Counted from the stretch's first letter, positions 1-12,917 are shown. The stretch is DNA of 64,000 bases from Callaeas wilsoni (GCA_013398955.1 VWPU01002082.1:1-64000), one strand, 5' to 3'. Numbers and translations are program-made. The notes: generated from the sequence alone by a model not told the origin.

Positions 1-230
1 CGCCGCGGCCCCGACCTGTCCCCCCCGCCGGCACCTGCGCCCTCCCCGCATCCCCCGTGCGCCCCCGGCCACGGCGCTCCTGCCCCGCCCGGGGACAGCC
101 GGGCCGCCGCGCCTCAGCGCCGGCACCGGCCCTGCCATTTAAAATAAGGGAAAAAGGGGGAAAAATCACCCAGGCAGGAAAGTCGCCTCTCATTGGCTTC
201 TCCTCCTTTAAATCCTCCTCCTCCTCTATT
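1..230. promoter_or_regulatory. GC/CpG-rich edge, possible CpG-island fragment
   Basis: The first ~140 bases are extremely C/G-rich with many CpG dinucleotides; composition then falls through an A/G-rich stretch and a pyrimidine-rich stretch (TCC repeats near 200-228) before a CR1 element starts. CpG density this high in a bird genome usually marks a CpG-island promoter, but the window cuts it off, so no first exon or direction can be assigned. A short open frame here (57-239) is proline/arginine-rich low-complexity sequence and is not supported as a gene. It could also be a GC-rich minisatellite or contig-edge artefact. Confidence 0.4.
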
Positions 231-752
231 CGGCCCTAGTGAGGCACATCTGGAGTGCTGTGTCCAGTTCTGGACTCCTCAGTGCAAAAAACACGAGGAG
301 CTACTGGAGAGTGTCCAGCGGAGGCCACAAAGATGGTGAGGGATCTCTTTTACAAGGAGAGACCGCGGGAACAGGGCCTGTTTAGTCCAGAGAAGAAGAG
401 ACTGAGAGGGGATCTCATCATTACATATAAATATCTCAAAGGCGGGTGCCAAGAGGACGGTGCCAGACTCTCTTCAGTGATGCCCAGCAACAGGATGAGG
501 GGCACTGGCCACCTACTAAAACACAAAAGGTACCACCTCAACATGAGGTCGGACTTTACACTGAGGGCGGCAGCGCACTGGAACAGTTGCCCAGTGAGGC
601 TGTGGAGTCTCCTTCTCTACCAACATTCCAAACCCACCTGGGCGCATTCCTGTGCCACCTGCTCCAGGTGACGCTGCCTTGGCAGGAGGAGTGGACTGGA
701 TGTTCTCCAGAGACCCCTTCCAAAAGCCCTAACAATTCTGAGATGCTGTGAA
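231..752 (+). mobile_element. CR1 LINE, 5'-truncated 3' end (sense)
   Basis: The sequence follows the 3' part of avian CR1 retrotransposons: a 'tggagtgctgtgtccagttc' block near 249, the reverse-transcriptase C-terminal coding remnant (peptides resembling LFSPEKKRLRGDLI, then a cysteine- and arginine-rich tract), and the 3' tail with 'agaccccttccaaaagccc' followed by degenerate ATTCTGTG-like terminal repeats near 735-750. Reading frames are interrupted, so the copy is dead. 5' truncation is the normal outcome of CR1 target-primed reverse transcription. It abuts the CpG-rich edge directly. Confidence 0.9.
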
Positions 753-1479
753 ATGTGGAAAAGCATGTTCAAAGAATGGAGTTGCCATAAAAAAGCCTAG
801 GGCCATTGCGTGTTCTGCTCAGCCCTGGGACAGCACTGAGGTGCCAGAATGTGTTGAGCACGCAAGGACTGGTGAGCGTTAAAGCAAAGAAAACAGTGGA
901 AAAGACTGGGGGAGAGGCCTGGGTGATGCTTCTCTGGTTTTATCCTGTCAGGCAGCATCAAATCATGTACAACCACAGAGAAGGATTAATTATACCAAAG
1001 CATTTTAGGAAACACCCCCATTCCAAAAGAAAGCTTCCAGAATGAAGGAGCTGAGCAAACTAAAATAACATTTTCAATTTTTCAAAAATAAAAGCGATGC
1101 TAAAACTGAAAACTATTTCGTAAGAGAAGCTGCAAACAGACATCCTGGGTAAAGCATTCCTGCTTTTGGGGAGTTCTTGACACCCAAACTACTGCACAAC
1201 ACAAAAGAGCATGCCTGGGCATCACCTCTGGGAGGCTGTCACGGAATTCACGCCTGGCTGGGGCTGGCAAACAGCATCCCAGGACTCAGAAGAGTCTCCT
1301 GGCCCTGATGGTGACAGACCTGGGGATACAAGGCTCGTGCTGGCCCTGGCTTGTCCTACAGCAACAGGCTAAAAGCCAGGGGTGCTGCAGGGCTGGGCAC
1401 TGTGCTCGTGCCCCTCACTGGAGTTAGCACTCGCTTTCAGTGCCTGTGCTGAGCTGTGGCTTATTTAGGCAACAGTTTT
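753..1479. other. Unannotated spacer between two CR1 copies
   Basis: Mixed-composition non-coding DNA. The longest open frame (806-1045, 79 codons) has no recognisable domain. No RNA gene or clear repeat family was seen. Confidence 0.5.
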
Positions 1480-1940
1480 ATAGAATCAGAGAATCATTTA
1501 GATTGGAAAGGAGCTCCAAGATCATCAAGTCCAACTAATAACTTGGCACTGCCAAGTCCACCACTAAAATATGTCCCTTAGTGCCACACCTACACAGCTT
1601 TTAAATACCTCCAGGGATGGTGACTCTACCACTGCCCTGGGCAGCCTGTTACAATGCTTGGCTACCCCTTTGATGAAGGAATTTTTTCTAATATCCAACA
1701 TAAGCCTCCCCTGGCACAACCTGAGGCCATTTCCTCTAGATCTATTGCTGTTACTTGGGAGAAGAGGCCAACCCATTTCACTACACTCTCCTTTCAGGCA
1801 GTTCTAGGGAGCAGTAAGGTCTCCCCTGAGCCTCCTTTTCTCCAGACTAAACACTCCCAGTTCCCTCAGCCCCTCCTTGTATGATTGACTCTCTAACCCT
1901 TTCATCAGCTCTGTTGCCTGTTCCCAGACAGGCTGCAGCA
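1480..1940 (-). mobile_element. CR1 LINE, 5'-truncated 3' end (antisense)
   Basis: Read on the minus strand, the segment ends at ~1480 with a CR1-type tail ('tagaatcagagaatcattta' on the plus strand at 1481-1500). Upstream on the minus strand lie remnants of the reverse-transcriptase C-terminal coding region, in peptides such as [18 protein letters not shown] and NRLPRAVVESPSLEVFK. These are typical of the last ~150 residues of CR1 ORF2 and adjoining sequence. The frame is broken into pieces, so the copy is inactive. The 5' limit is approximate and could extend to about 1990. It belongs to a different CR1 subfamily from the copy at 231-752. Confidence 0.88.
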
Positions 1941-4900
1941 CCTCAATGATTATTGCCAAGCAGGTTTCAGGTTTCCAGCTGTCAAGCCTAATTCTAATTG
2001 TCAAGTATGTTTCTAACACATTTCCGATCAGTCATTGGCATGCAAAGAAATTTCTTGCAGTGTTTTCAAAGCCAAAGAAAACACTGCACTGCTAACATTA
2101 GTCAAGAGAAACACCACTGTGGCTGTAGCTGCTGCTCACAGATCATCCATTGCACTGCTGGAGGGGCTGCGCAGGGCCAAGAGAGCCAGGGGATGGACAG
2201 AAAACTAGGAACAACATCCCTCTGGTCTCCAGCGGCTGGGAAATCCTCCCTAGCCTGGGAAGCTGGGAGACAGGGAGCAGGCAGCCACCCCTGTACACCT
2301 CCACCAACACAATCCAGCAGTTCCTCGTATGAAAGGACTGCTGCTACAGCTGTTGTAACCACCCAACAAGAGCACAATATTACACTCATTACTTGCAAAC
2401 AGTTCACCTCTGAATTAAAAACCCCATCTATTTTACTAATTACTGCCTTTGTGGCCCGGAGAAAGCATTGTGCTGACAAGTGCTGTGCGCAGGGTTTGTA
2501 CACGCTGCGTTTGCTGCATCATTTCATCAGGAGCTAATGGGAACCATGCTCCCTTAGAGACCAAAGGGAGAGTTTCTGGGGCTGGAGACCTAAGCTCGAC
2601 CCTCAGCAGCAGTTCCCAGGGCAGGCAACCTCAGGCGCACATGAGCTCCAGGCCCTCACACGTGTGATTTTTAAGTGATGAGTTCCCCAGCTGGGATTAA
2701 ACCCCGTGGGCACTAAGCACGTGCTGCAAGTGTTTGCAGGGGCAGGTCTGAGGGGCTCGACCCAAAACCTGTTAAAGCTGGTGACACTGTGCCCTCCAAT
2801 TTCAAGGAGCTTTGACTTGGGACCTGCTGACCTGGCAGATTTTGTGCAGATGTTTTATTACTGTTTTAGCTCACCTGTAGGTCGCTGGAGGAGAAAATCA
2901 AATAAACTCCTAGCCCTGAGAATCAAAACACGATGAAGTACTGGGAAGGCATGGTCACCTTGCATTAACACAGTGGTATTACTACAACAGTGATTTTTAA
3001 ACTATATCCTGTTTTTAAACAAGAATTTCCTAACTAAATTATAAATATCTTTGTATAGGTTTATGGCTACTGTGCTATTTATTATTCTAGCCTGGTTTCT
3101 AATGCAAGACTTGACTTTTAACTTCAGCTTTTCAATGAATGCAGCTCCCACCGAGCCACTTGGAGTCATGGGGCAGACATTCCACAGGCTGCAAGCACAG
3201 CTGATGCCTGGCTGGATCACCTCATTGCATCCCAATAGATAATACTCTGGTCCAGGTGCACTGCTCATCTCCCGTGCCACGACCCAACAACAAGCCTTGT
3301 CCTGAGCAGCAGCACCTCAGTGTGACGTGGCAGGGACAGGGAGCTAAGGAGAGGGAGATACACGCAATGAGAATCTCGAGCCCGTGTTTATTTCTGGGTG
3401 CCAAAACTGATTTAATCTTTTATTAGCTCTGTAGTTTGCAAGACAGCTGATTATGCTGGGCTGAGGCAAAGCAGTCAGTGTTTTTAAATGCAGCGCATCT
3501 GTTTGAAATGACTACTGCAGGCACAGGCCAGGCAGCCGATGAAATATTTAGTTCATAAAGCATGTCTGTGTGCAAGGCTGGGGCCAGACATGGGTGCTGT
3601 GATGCTGAAAACCACAATACCCAAATCTGAGGTGCTCCAGCCCCAACATAGAGGCCTCAGAGGTGCAGCAATTGCTGAGGGAATGAGGCTATGGGGCTTC
3701 AAGGTCCTCTAGCCCCTGCAGGGTGTAGGAACCCTTGCTGGGCATGGACTGGTTTTGGAGGATACGGGCATCAAAGCCTTTCCTGCAACTCAGCTTGCCA
3801 CATAATTCTGCCTCTTGCACTCCTCTCACTAATTTCAGTGGCTGAAAGCATTTTCCTGTAGGGGTAAGGAAGGCACTCTCGCTCCAGAAGAAATTGTTTT
3901 GAAGCAAGTTTGACTTTTTGTTGTCATAAGATCTGGTGTTTATTTTATTAGCTATTTTTATTAGTTATTTGCTTATTGGAGTTTGCTAGATCTTCCTATA
4001 ATATGGTCCAAACTCTCTAAATTCTTGGCATGCCCTGCTCTGTGTGCACGTGTTCACTCCAGAGTGATATGGATGCAACAATACATCTGCAATGGGGGAA
4101 ACTGGTGAAAACTGAACCACCGAAGGCAGGGAATGGTGTTAGCATTGGTACTGCTGGAATGGTACCCAGACTGGATGATGGCTATGCTGAAGCTCCAGAG
4201 GAACTTGGGTAAGAAACTGATAATCTACTTCTTTTGGGTTAAAATTTGTCACTTAACAACCTTTGCACCAGATGGCTAAGTTTTAATGAGTTTCTCCAAG
4301 GGTTACAGAATAAAGGAAATCTTGTTTCTCCCTCCCTCTGATATAATTGCACAGTTCCTGCCCTTGCCCTTCCCCCTGCTACCCTTCACGGTTCCTCTGC
4401 ATCTGCAGAACCCTCTCCAAGCCTTCGACTCCTCTGTCCCATAGACCCACAACATCCTACTCTCATTTCTGGACTACTCATGTCCTCTTCTGCCTGGCAA
4501 GACCTCAGCTCCCTCTCATTTCTCCTGTGCCCAGTTTACAGTGACCCCAGCTTTCTTCCCTATCTGACCTGAGCTGTGTGGCTGGCCGGATGGCAGCAGC
4601 AGCAGGTGCTCTGCTTTTGCCAAGGTGCTGCCTGGATGGTCAGTCCATCAGTCCTGCACACCACGGACGCTGGGTCAGATTCTCCCTGCCTTTCCGACAG
4701 AAAGCAGACAAAATACAATCACTTTTCCCAAGCAGTGCTTAAGTTCATTTAAGAACCCAATGACAAAGGATGTGGCATTCAAAAAAGGGCTACAAAACCC
4801 CATGGGTTTATCTAAATCCTACAACCAACTCAATCCCTAGTCAGAGGTCACTGGCTGAAACACTTGCTCTGTTTCTCATTGCATTTTTTTAACGATACAC

Positions 4901-6394
4901 AGAGACACTGGTGTTAGGGTGGGCTTTACTGAGGCACATATTTCTAATTCAGCTGAAGAGTTAAAGAGAAGCCACGACAAGCACTCTGCCCCAGGAGCTC
5001 CCCCCAGCATGCCCACAGCCACGTGGTGACTTTACAAAATCTATTTATACGTGCAGTAATCCACTAACTGTATGGGTTGGAAAATGTTGCACAGTCTGAG
5101 AAGAATCAATATGGAGTCTAAAGAGCTAGAAAGCCCTGAAGATTTTTGTTTTTGACTAAAATCTCCTAATAATCCAAAAGCCTTGAAGTTGTACCTCATA
5201 TGCTGCGAATACCTTGTAATAAGTACTTCGGTAGAGTCTCAAAATCAAACCCATAATGCAAAGGAGGTCACTGCAACACAGCTCTATAGACTAAGGAGCT
5301 ACCATCTAAATAAGGGCTCTGTTTTCAAAAACTTTGTGCATGGGAAGAGATGTCCCTTTCCTCAGCTATGGATTTTTCTTTTTTTTCCACCTAATTCTTC
5401 TTTCATTATACTCTGCTCTCAGCTGCTCTTGCTGTGCTCTTGCACAACTGAGATTTACCAAAGCCTTTTCTCGGAGCTTTTATTTTCTTAAAATATTTCC
5501 TCGATGTTTGCAACCAGGCTGATTAAAAGTAAGGACAAATATGATTGCAGGATGCCCAAGCACATGCCATAGAAGTCACTCAGTGCTGCCCGAGTTTTCA
5601 GCTCTGTTTCTACCAAAAGTACATGACAGTGGGGATTGCACAACTGCTCCAAACCTTAGGGCACAACATTGACTTCTAGATCATGATTATCTTTGGAATG
5701 TCCCATTCTCCTGCCCTCAAAAAAAGGTTTGGTAGTTTTTAAATTTAAGTTAAAACATAATGGAATATAATGGAATATAAATGCAAAGCCTAATTCCCCT
5801 TTCTTGTATGAAGAGATCCTGAATATTTAAAATAGGTTTAACACATTCTTATTAGTTTTACTTCTTTTGGTGTTAGTTGGATATGCATATACTGCTACAA
5901 CTCAAAGGAAAAACAAAATCAGTGTGTGCACTGAACTGTGTACCCGCCAAAGAACCCCCAGCACTTTGTGATTATCACAATGAGACATTTGGGGAAGGAC
6001 TTGGGTTTTTTTGAAAAAATTGATAAAATACCCCATTTAGCAGCAGAACTGGAAGAACATGCTCACTTTCACTCGTGTACTTACACTTCAGTGTGTCCTG
6101 CAGGGCTTCATTGGATAGGGGCTGAGTTGCAGAAATTAATTTCATCCAGTCAGCAACACCTGTGCAAAGATTTAGAACTGCTTAAGCCACCATATTTGCA
6201 AAATTTTTCTTGAAAAATACTCCAACATTATTTACTTAAAATTTGTCTAGATCCTTAAAAAATGTGCTAAGGAGATAATTATGACAATGTTACACTACAG
6301 AGGCACTCTGCTCAAAAAAATGAGATGGAATATGTGGGTATTCTTTTCTCCCATAGAAAAACCTATACTTAGCATCAAAGTAAAAAAGAAGAAA
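1941..6394. other. Intergenic DNA, no gene recognised
   Basis: No supported coding region. An open frame of 179 codons at 1998-2537 is rich in Ser, Cys, Gln and Thr, overlaps another long frame on the opposite strand, and shows no domain, so it is treated as chance. A 10-bp tandem pair sits at 5759-5778. No clear repeat family was recognised. Confidence 0.5.
5759..5778. repeat. 10-bp tandem duplication
   Basis: Two exact copies of taatggaata sit head to tail in AT-rich spacer DNA. Likely simple replication slippage. Confidence 0.6.
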
Positions 6395-6442
6395 GCAGAA
6401 TCGCAGAATCATATAGGCTGGGAAACTTCTAAGATCATCAAG
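6395..6442 (-). mobile_element. CR1 3'-tail fragment (antisense)
   Basis: A short stretch, 'cagaatcgcagaatcatata' followed by 'ctaagatcatcaag', matches the reverse complement of the extreme 3' end of CR1-type elements. Only ~50 bp remain, so the subfamily cannot be assigned. Confidence 0.6.
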
Positions 6443-8823
6443 AAGAGTGGAAAAATAAATTACACGTTTCTACACAGCACAAATATTTACTCTAGTGAAT
6501 GTAATAGCTATTAGATGCTTTTGTTTCAATTTGTGTCATTAATCCAGAAATTATTAGAAAATTTGTAATGGAAATCTATTTGGGCAATTTTAGGAATCTT
6601 TAAAACAAAATTTTTGCTCTTGGGGCTTTCCAGGTTTTGTGTCCTGGAATGGAGAGTGGTGCTGATTCCCCGGGACTCTCCAAACTCTCCCCAAGGACAG
6701 TGAGGTCAGTGTCTCTGAGTAACCACAGGGCAAAGACACCCAAGGAATTCAGAAGCAGACAAGAAACTGAGTATTAATTTTCACTCAAAATGAGAGTTTT
6801 CCAGAGGAGTGGAATTTTTTCCAGCAGGAGGAGATTGACCATTTCAGCTAAGGAGTACTCACCGGCAGTGAGCCCAGCCTGGGCTCTGCACTAACAGAGG
6901 AGTGCAGCCTGTTCCCTTGCTCACACTGGCCTCAGGTCCAGGCCTGATCTCGGGGCCACGGCAATAGCTGGGGTTGTTTTTCCCTAAGAAACCTTTCTAC
7001 ATGATGGCTCCTTCTGCGGTGTCTGCAGAAGCTGAGTGCTAAATCACCACATCAGCACTGCACCTTCATCATGGAGCAAAACTGAAACAGAAGCAATAAC
7101 CCCCCCCCAGGAGCTCTGACTGGGGAAGAGGCAGCTATAGCTTTTTTTTCAGCCTATTTATGAAACTGAAGATTGTGTTTGGCAGGAGGTCAGCAGTGAG
7201 TCTGAGCATACATTGGCTATAAGAGGCAGCGTGGACACATGTGGCTCCTGCCAGCCCGGGCCCAGCAGCAGCTCTGGTGTGGTTTGCACCAGCCTGTGCA
7301 CTCAGGCACTTACCTCCTGGTGAGCAGAGAGCATCCTTACCCCGTGTGCAGGGCTGGAAAACATAAATAGATATCATAAATACCAAATCTTATTCACATT
7401 TTTTTCAAATAAGGCAGTATACCAGCCACAGAATTATTCCTAATTTATATGCAAGTCCTCTTTTACTTAATTTTTTATCAGTACCTAACAGCACTAAGGC
7501 ATGAAGCCTAGGCAGACATGCAAACTGCAGCCCTGGAAAACCCAGGCAGCAGCACAGCAAGAGGATTAACCAAACATGAGGCATTAGAATATTGCAAAGA
7601 GGATCAAAAGAGATTTGTGACTGAAAAGCCACCCATCAGAATTACAGGCAGCTGAGGAAAAAGAGGGTAAATGTTTTGCCTTTAGATCTCTCCTAGAATA
7701 AACTCAGACTTTGGGATGTGCACTGCAATACACACCAGACCAGGCTTCCCTGCAACATGGAGCTGCAAACAAAGCCATCTTCTTTCTACACTGAAAATTA
7801 CAGCTCTGGGACAGTCAAATATTAACTGGAAAAAAGCAAGAATCACATTGAAATACTGTTGCTGGCACGCCTAAAACAAAGAGCCCTGAGGGCAGCAACA
7901 AAGCAGTAGCTGTACAAAAATTGCCATACAAAAGGAAACAATACAGAGAAATAAGAGGAACTTAAGGCCCAATCTTGCCATAACATTTCCTTCTCCAAAA
8001 TAAAAATCACTGTCAGAGTTCCAGCTCCAAAAAGATACTTAAATTAATTATTACACAGGAAACTGCCTCCCAGCAGAGATAAAGACAGACGTCAGTGCAG
8101 GCAAGGTTGTGGATCAGCAGAACAGTGACACACTAAAACCCGGCTCCTCTCAGTTTTGTAACATCTGTGGACATTAACGTACTGAATGTAGAGAAGTCGT
8201 GTGTTTCAGAGGAATGTTGTAGCAACATCTGTACCTTCAAATTTTCACATTGACATCAACATTGTTATGAGCAACAACTCCTCCCTTTTCCTCCTCCTCT
8301 GCTTTGCTTTCACACCTCCCTTTGGCTGTACCTGCCTGTTTTATGTCCATCCATAAGTCTTTCCTTCCTCCTGCTTTCTTCAGATCCAGCAGGAGAGGGG
8401 AGGGCATGGGCAGCCAGGTGGGTGTGTGGCTGTTAACTGAGCTTAACCCACCACATTATTTCATCCCAGCTTTGTTCAGAGTAAGTCATCCTGCCCCTAA
8501 GAACTGATACATCCCCTGAGACGTGTTCTTCATGTGTTTTAGGGACTAGGCTAAAGATGATGAACGGGTGTGAAATGGAGAGTTTTTCCTAGTACCTGTA
8601 ATAAGTCTCCAAACCACCTTTCTCCATCAGATCAGTTTCTCCACCTTGAAAGATTAAGCAGTACAAACATGTGAAAGGGTGAACTCTTGCTGCCATGAAA
8701 GCAGTGGTGATGGCTTTTCCTGCTTTGAGAGCCCACTTCTGTCATTTTTCCTCGAGGTCAGGCATTCATACCCCCTGACTTTCAGGGATATCACAGGCAG
8801 CCCCTGGAGAGACCACCAAAGAC
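6443..8823. other. Intergenic DNA, no gene recognised
   Basis: Unannotated spacer with a short C8 homopolymer near 7101 and scattered open frames of fewer than 90 codons, none with recognisable domains. Confidence 0.5.
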
Positions 8824-9262
8824 TGCCCCTGTGGGATCTGATGAGGCCAACAGCTGGCCTGAAAGCCTCATGGAGGGTGACTTAAAGACAGTCAAAATCT
8901 ACCCGTGAGAAACTGCAGTCACAGTGAAAGCCATGGTGGAAGGCCAGAAGATAATCAATAAAAGAAGATGTTCTGGACACAAGGAGAAGATGTTCTTGTT
9001 ATGGAACACCAGGAGTGTACAAAAAGAAACTTGCATATACTATGTAACTAATTGCTTGTATTGCTAATTGTATTGCTGTTTGAATGGTCATTGTTTTGAA
9101 GACAGCTCTGTCATTGTTTGCTACGCAGCCAATCATAATGAACTACGGTAGTTGTGAAAAGGTATAAAAGTAGTAGCAGAACATAATAATAAACTTTGGC
9201 TTCTTATGTTTTTGGATCTCAATAAGTGTGTCGCGTGTTCCGTCTCTACTGCGACATGCCCC
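8824..9262 (+). repeat. 6-bp target-site duplication bracketing a solo LTR
   Basis: The hexamer tgcccc occurs at 8824-8829 immediately before the TG that opens the LTR, and again at 9257-9262 immediately after the closing CA. Class II (beta/alpharetrovirus-like, ERVK) integrases typically duplicate 6 bp, so the flanks support both the LTR boundaries and the class. Confidence 0.85.
8830..9256 (+). mobile_element. Solo LTR of an endogenous retrovirus, class II-like
   Basis: A 427-bp segment starts TGTGGG and ends GCGACA, so it has the TG...CA ends of retroviral LTRs, and a perfect 6-bp duplication flanks it. Inside, in the expected order, are a CCAAT box (9129-9133), a TATA box 'ggtataaaag' (9161-9170), a polyadenylation signal AATAAA (9188-9193) and a terminal U5-like stretch. 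This places transcription on the plus strand. No internal retroviral sequence, primer-binding site or second LTR adjoins it, so it is a solo LTR left by LTR-LTR recombination. Intact target duplications suggest a fairly recent insertion. It lies about 19 kb upstream of MSTN in the same orientation. Confidence 0.88.
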
Positions 9263-11174
9263 TGCCATGCAGGCTGAACTGGTCAGTGCACTAATGAGGT
9301 GGGCAATAAAACTGGCTCCCTTTGAGCACAGGGCAAATGGATTTTCAAATAGGAAATGAGCCAGAAGATGCCTTAGAAAGAAGCTGGGGTAGTGACTCCC
9401 TCAGAGGATGCATTAAAGCAAAGACAGGGGACTGAATGATACAGATGCTGAGGAATCGCATCCCTCGGGGAGATTTATGGGTGACTGAATCTGAGCTATT
9501 GCTGCTGCTGAAAACTTCCATTTCCCTAAATTGCCTTGCTGGCTGAGATCAAGCCCTCTGTACTTTTTCTCATACACAAACATCACCTTTTGCAGCACAA
9601 ATGGCAAATAAATTCTTTTATAAAGTCACAAAATTACTTCAACTGTCACTGAAATGAGAAGATAAATTTGAAATTAATTTTCAGAAGAGTCTAATTTACC
9701 AACAATGCCATCATGATTGCCTCGCATAACAAATATTTTGCTGTCTCTAGACATTATTCAATACCCAAATGATCTAATTCTCTTATCTGAGATACCATCC
9801 AATATTAGATGTCCTTTCCACTCTATCACTAGGTTTTCAGCTGCATCATCTTCAAATCAGAACTCCTGTACGCAGGGAAATTTATGACGTTATACAGATC
9901 AAATAGAGAGATACAATAACATTTTTGGAGGTCATAACTAGAAATATTATCTATAACCACATAACGGCAAAGAAGAAAATAATGAATTTCATTCATGCTA
10001 TACGTAGACCCCCTATACACATAACTTTGCAATTTGATTTCAAGAGGAAAAAAAAACTTTTAACATGGAAAAAGTAATTTATTTGGGGAAACAACTGTCT
10101 TGGGGACATCATGAGCATGTAGAACAACTGCTGAAATAAATGTTATTTATGGATGGTCTGTGCAACAGTCACTCTATGCTCAGAGATTCAACAGAGCATG
10201 AGCTGACATTTCAGGAAGCTTTTTGGACTAGAGTTCTGCTTCAAGTCCCATTTTTCCCAATTTCTCACTAATTTTATGATATCTATTCCTACCTTAAATA
10301 TAGCAGTGGAAAGAATATTTCAGTTGGAATATGGAGTTAGGTGGCATAAGATACATTAGGCTACATGTTTACTTCATTAAGGCAGGGCTTTGAAGAAAAG
10401 CTAACCTTGAGCGCATGTAAAAAAGTTTTTATGACTTATAAGACTCAAAGTATTTGATCTGTTAATACGCATAATTCTAAACAAGCCATTGAAGCTTAAG
10501 ATCATCCACTGCTAAAAAAGATCTAAAAATTGAGATGGCAGGATTTGAATAGTAAAGGGTTTGTGGAATACACTTTGGGATGGAATAACACCAGGATTAA
10601 TACCTAGGTTTTAGTGTTAATTGAGATATAGTGTTCACCTTTGACAGGTGGTGGGTGCACCTATAGGTTTGGGACTGTCAGAGGCTGCTGAGCTAAGCCA
10701 GGGCTGGAGCTGGGGGCAAGTCAGGCCTAGAGCAAAAATGAACATCCAGAAGTACACTGCCAATATGCCCTGACACATGATGCCTAAGCACTGGGTTAGG
10801 CAAAGGCAAATAGGGTTTAGGCTGGAAGAAAACTTGGATCCAAGGCAAAATCTTGTTTACAGGAGCCTGCCAAAAAACCACCAAGCCTACAAAATTTATC
10901 CATGGAAGTTTAATGATGGGAGGGCCAATCTCCATCCATTTTCCAGCAACCTCTGGCTTACAAAAGAGCACACCTCGGGCAGTATGAACTGATGCTGGTT
11001 TTGTTATCCAAGCAGAAGTTTACATGAGAAAAATGTCATGAGTATTTTATGAAAATTAAACTTCTCTGGATCAGCCTCTGGCTGTTGCAGGGTGCAGACA
11101 CCAAGAGGAGTCAGGCATCCTGTATCGCATCGGTTTGGGATGTGGCCCCGAGTTTTAACGAGGACAGATTTGTG

Positions 11175-11192
11175 CACACACACACACACACA
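11175..11192. repeat. (CA)9 microsatellite
   Basis: Nine uninterrupted CA units. Confidence 0.95.
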
Positions 11193-11702
11193 GAGTTTTG
11201 TACCCTAATAGTCTATGACCCAGTAGTTCATAGAACTAGAAAATGCCTTGGAAGGAGTTTCAGTATGATTATATGGTTATGTTTTAATAACATAGTTAAT
11301 ATACAAAAGTCATATAATCTCTGAGAGACAAATGGATTACAAAAAATCCAGGAAGGCCATTCTATCCCAGGTGGTCTGCCAACAACCCTATAGCTTAATA
11401 CTAACTTGAATAACTTCTCACTCTCTTTTTGTCTGTCCCTTCTCCCCCTTGCCCTCAAGTCAGAAGTCTGCTTTTTGATGTCTGAATTAAAGATTGTTCA
11501 TCGCATGCAGTTCGAAGTTCAAGATCCTGCTTGTATGTGGCATGACCTCTTACTAGCTGGAAAACTTTACTCAAATACAGGCTCTGTGATGAGAGGCCAA
11601 AAATTGGATGCAGTTTCCACAGCAAAACTTGTGTCACTTAGTTTCAAAACAAGCCTGCATTTAGCGAACTAAAGGAGTTGTTCAGTGGCACAGCTAAGGG
11701 CT

Positions 11703-11716
11703 CACACACACACACA
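11703..11716. repeat. (CA)7 microsatellite
   Basis: Seven uninterrupted CA units, about 0.5 kb from the (CA)9 tract. Confidence 0.9.
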
Positions 11717-12470
11717 GTCTGACAAATTCTTTTCAGCCAGCGTCAACAGTATCCACAGACTGGCATTTCAAGCCTCAGTTCTTCTGAATCAGAGAGGATG
11801 AATCAGGATGAATAGTTTCAGCCAAACGAGAATTAGAATAGGGAATATTTAGAGTTTTTTATCTATAACATCTAGGAACAGCATCACATAGTACCAGTAC
11901 ATAAATAACTACTTACTGCCTGCAACCTGTACCACTTACCATCTCCTTACCCAGCTGCCTGCTCACAGAGGTCTCACTGGGGCACTCTCTTGGAACACCA
12001 TACATTGTGTTCTCACAACTGTCCTCCAAGTGGAAAATTAGATTTACTTTGGAGCAGTGGGGAAATGAGAGACAGTGAAGGGGAACAGGGGTGGAAGTTT
12101 GGAAAAGGCTCATTGAAAGTGTGCAGTAAAGAGCTGTGCAGAGCAACCCGAGGCGGTGCCACACGAGCCGTGCGGTGGCGCTGGGCACACGGAGCTGTGT
12201 TGTGCCATGTGGCTGTGCTGCAGTGACAGCAGGGATGTGTCATCTCCCTCGGAGCTGGCTCCAGGGCCTTACCGCAGCTTTGCTTTGTGGGTGCCCGGCC
12301 AGGAAGTGGGCGGGCTGGCAGCTGCTGCTGGGAAGAATATGGTCCCTAATCAACAGTTAGTGCTCTTGCTGCCATTGCTGCTGGTGGGAAACACCGATTT
12401 GTCCAAGGTCACCCAAACAACTTGGAGAACAGAACCACGAAACTGCCTCTTCAGTTTGCCATAGTGACTC

Positions 12471-12917
12471 TGATGCCTTAGGATTTTAGCTTTATATTTT
12501 CATATATTTGTAATGCTGCAATTCTTAGTGTATAACTCTGAACTCCATATAGAGTGTTAGCTAATGCTTTTCCCGTTTTGGTCAGACACAACAATTCCTC
12601 TCCAGGCCTGAGAATCAAGGACACCTCACTGTTTCGGGCCCTGAGAAATGGAAACAAAAGTGAGTGGGGGGGGAACAAACTAAGAGAATGGGACTGCACT
12701 GCCTGCAGCTGTAATTGGACAATTAACCTCTGATATGCAACTGAACAAAACTTATATCTGTCCAAAAAACGTGTGACTGTGTCCATCCTGGGTGCAGTCT
12801 CTGCGAGACTCCTGCACTGCCCAAGGTGTACCCTGTGAAGGCTTTTCCATAAATACCTGCCCTTTATCCTTTCGCTCTGTCTAGCCTCTGTTCCAGGTCA
12901 GCCTCTACAAGGCATCA
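12471..12917 (+). mobile_element. Solo LTR of an endogenous retrovirus, class I-like
   Basis: A 447-bp segment opens with TGATGCCTT and closes with AAGGCATCA, a perfect 9-bp terminal inverted repeat with TG...CA ends. The tetramer actc sits directly on both sides (12467-12470 and 12918-12921); a 4-bp duplication is typical of gammaretrovirus-like (class I) integration. The 3' part holds a polyadenylation-like 'cataaatacc' motif near 12848 followed by a pyrimidine-rich U5-like stretch, giving plus orientation. No gag-pol-env remnant or second LTR is attached, so it is a solo LTR. A G-rich run sits inside it near 12665. Coding potential is nil; open frames here are shadows. Confidence 0.9.

Larger units (their letters stand above)
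9263..12466. other. Intergenic DNA with CA microsatellites
   Basis: Non-coding spacer between the two solo LTRs. Two CA-repeat tracts occur (listed separately). Open frames of up to ~100 codons overlap on both strands and show no domain. A moderately GC-rich patch near 12130-12320 carries several CpGs. Confidence 0.5.

Noticed and set aside
1998..2537. 179-codon open frame
   Set aside because: Low-complexity Ser/Gln/Cys content, overlaps a long frame on the other strand, no domain, no promoter or splice context.
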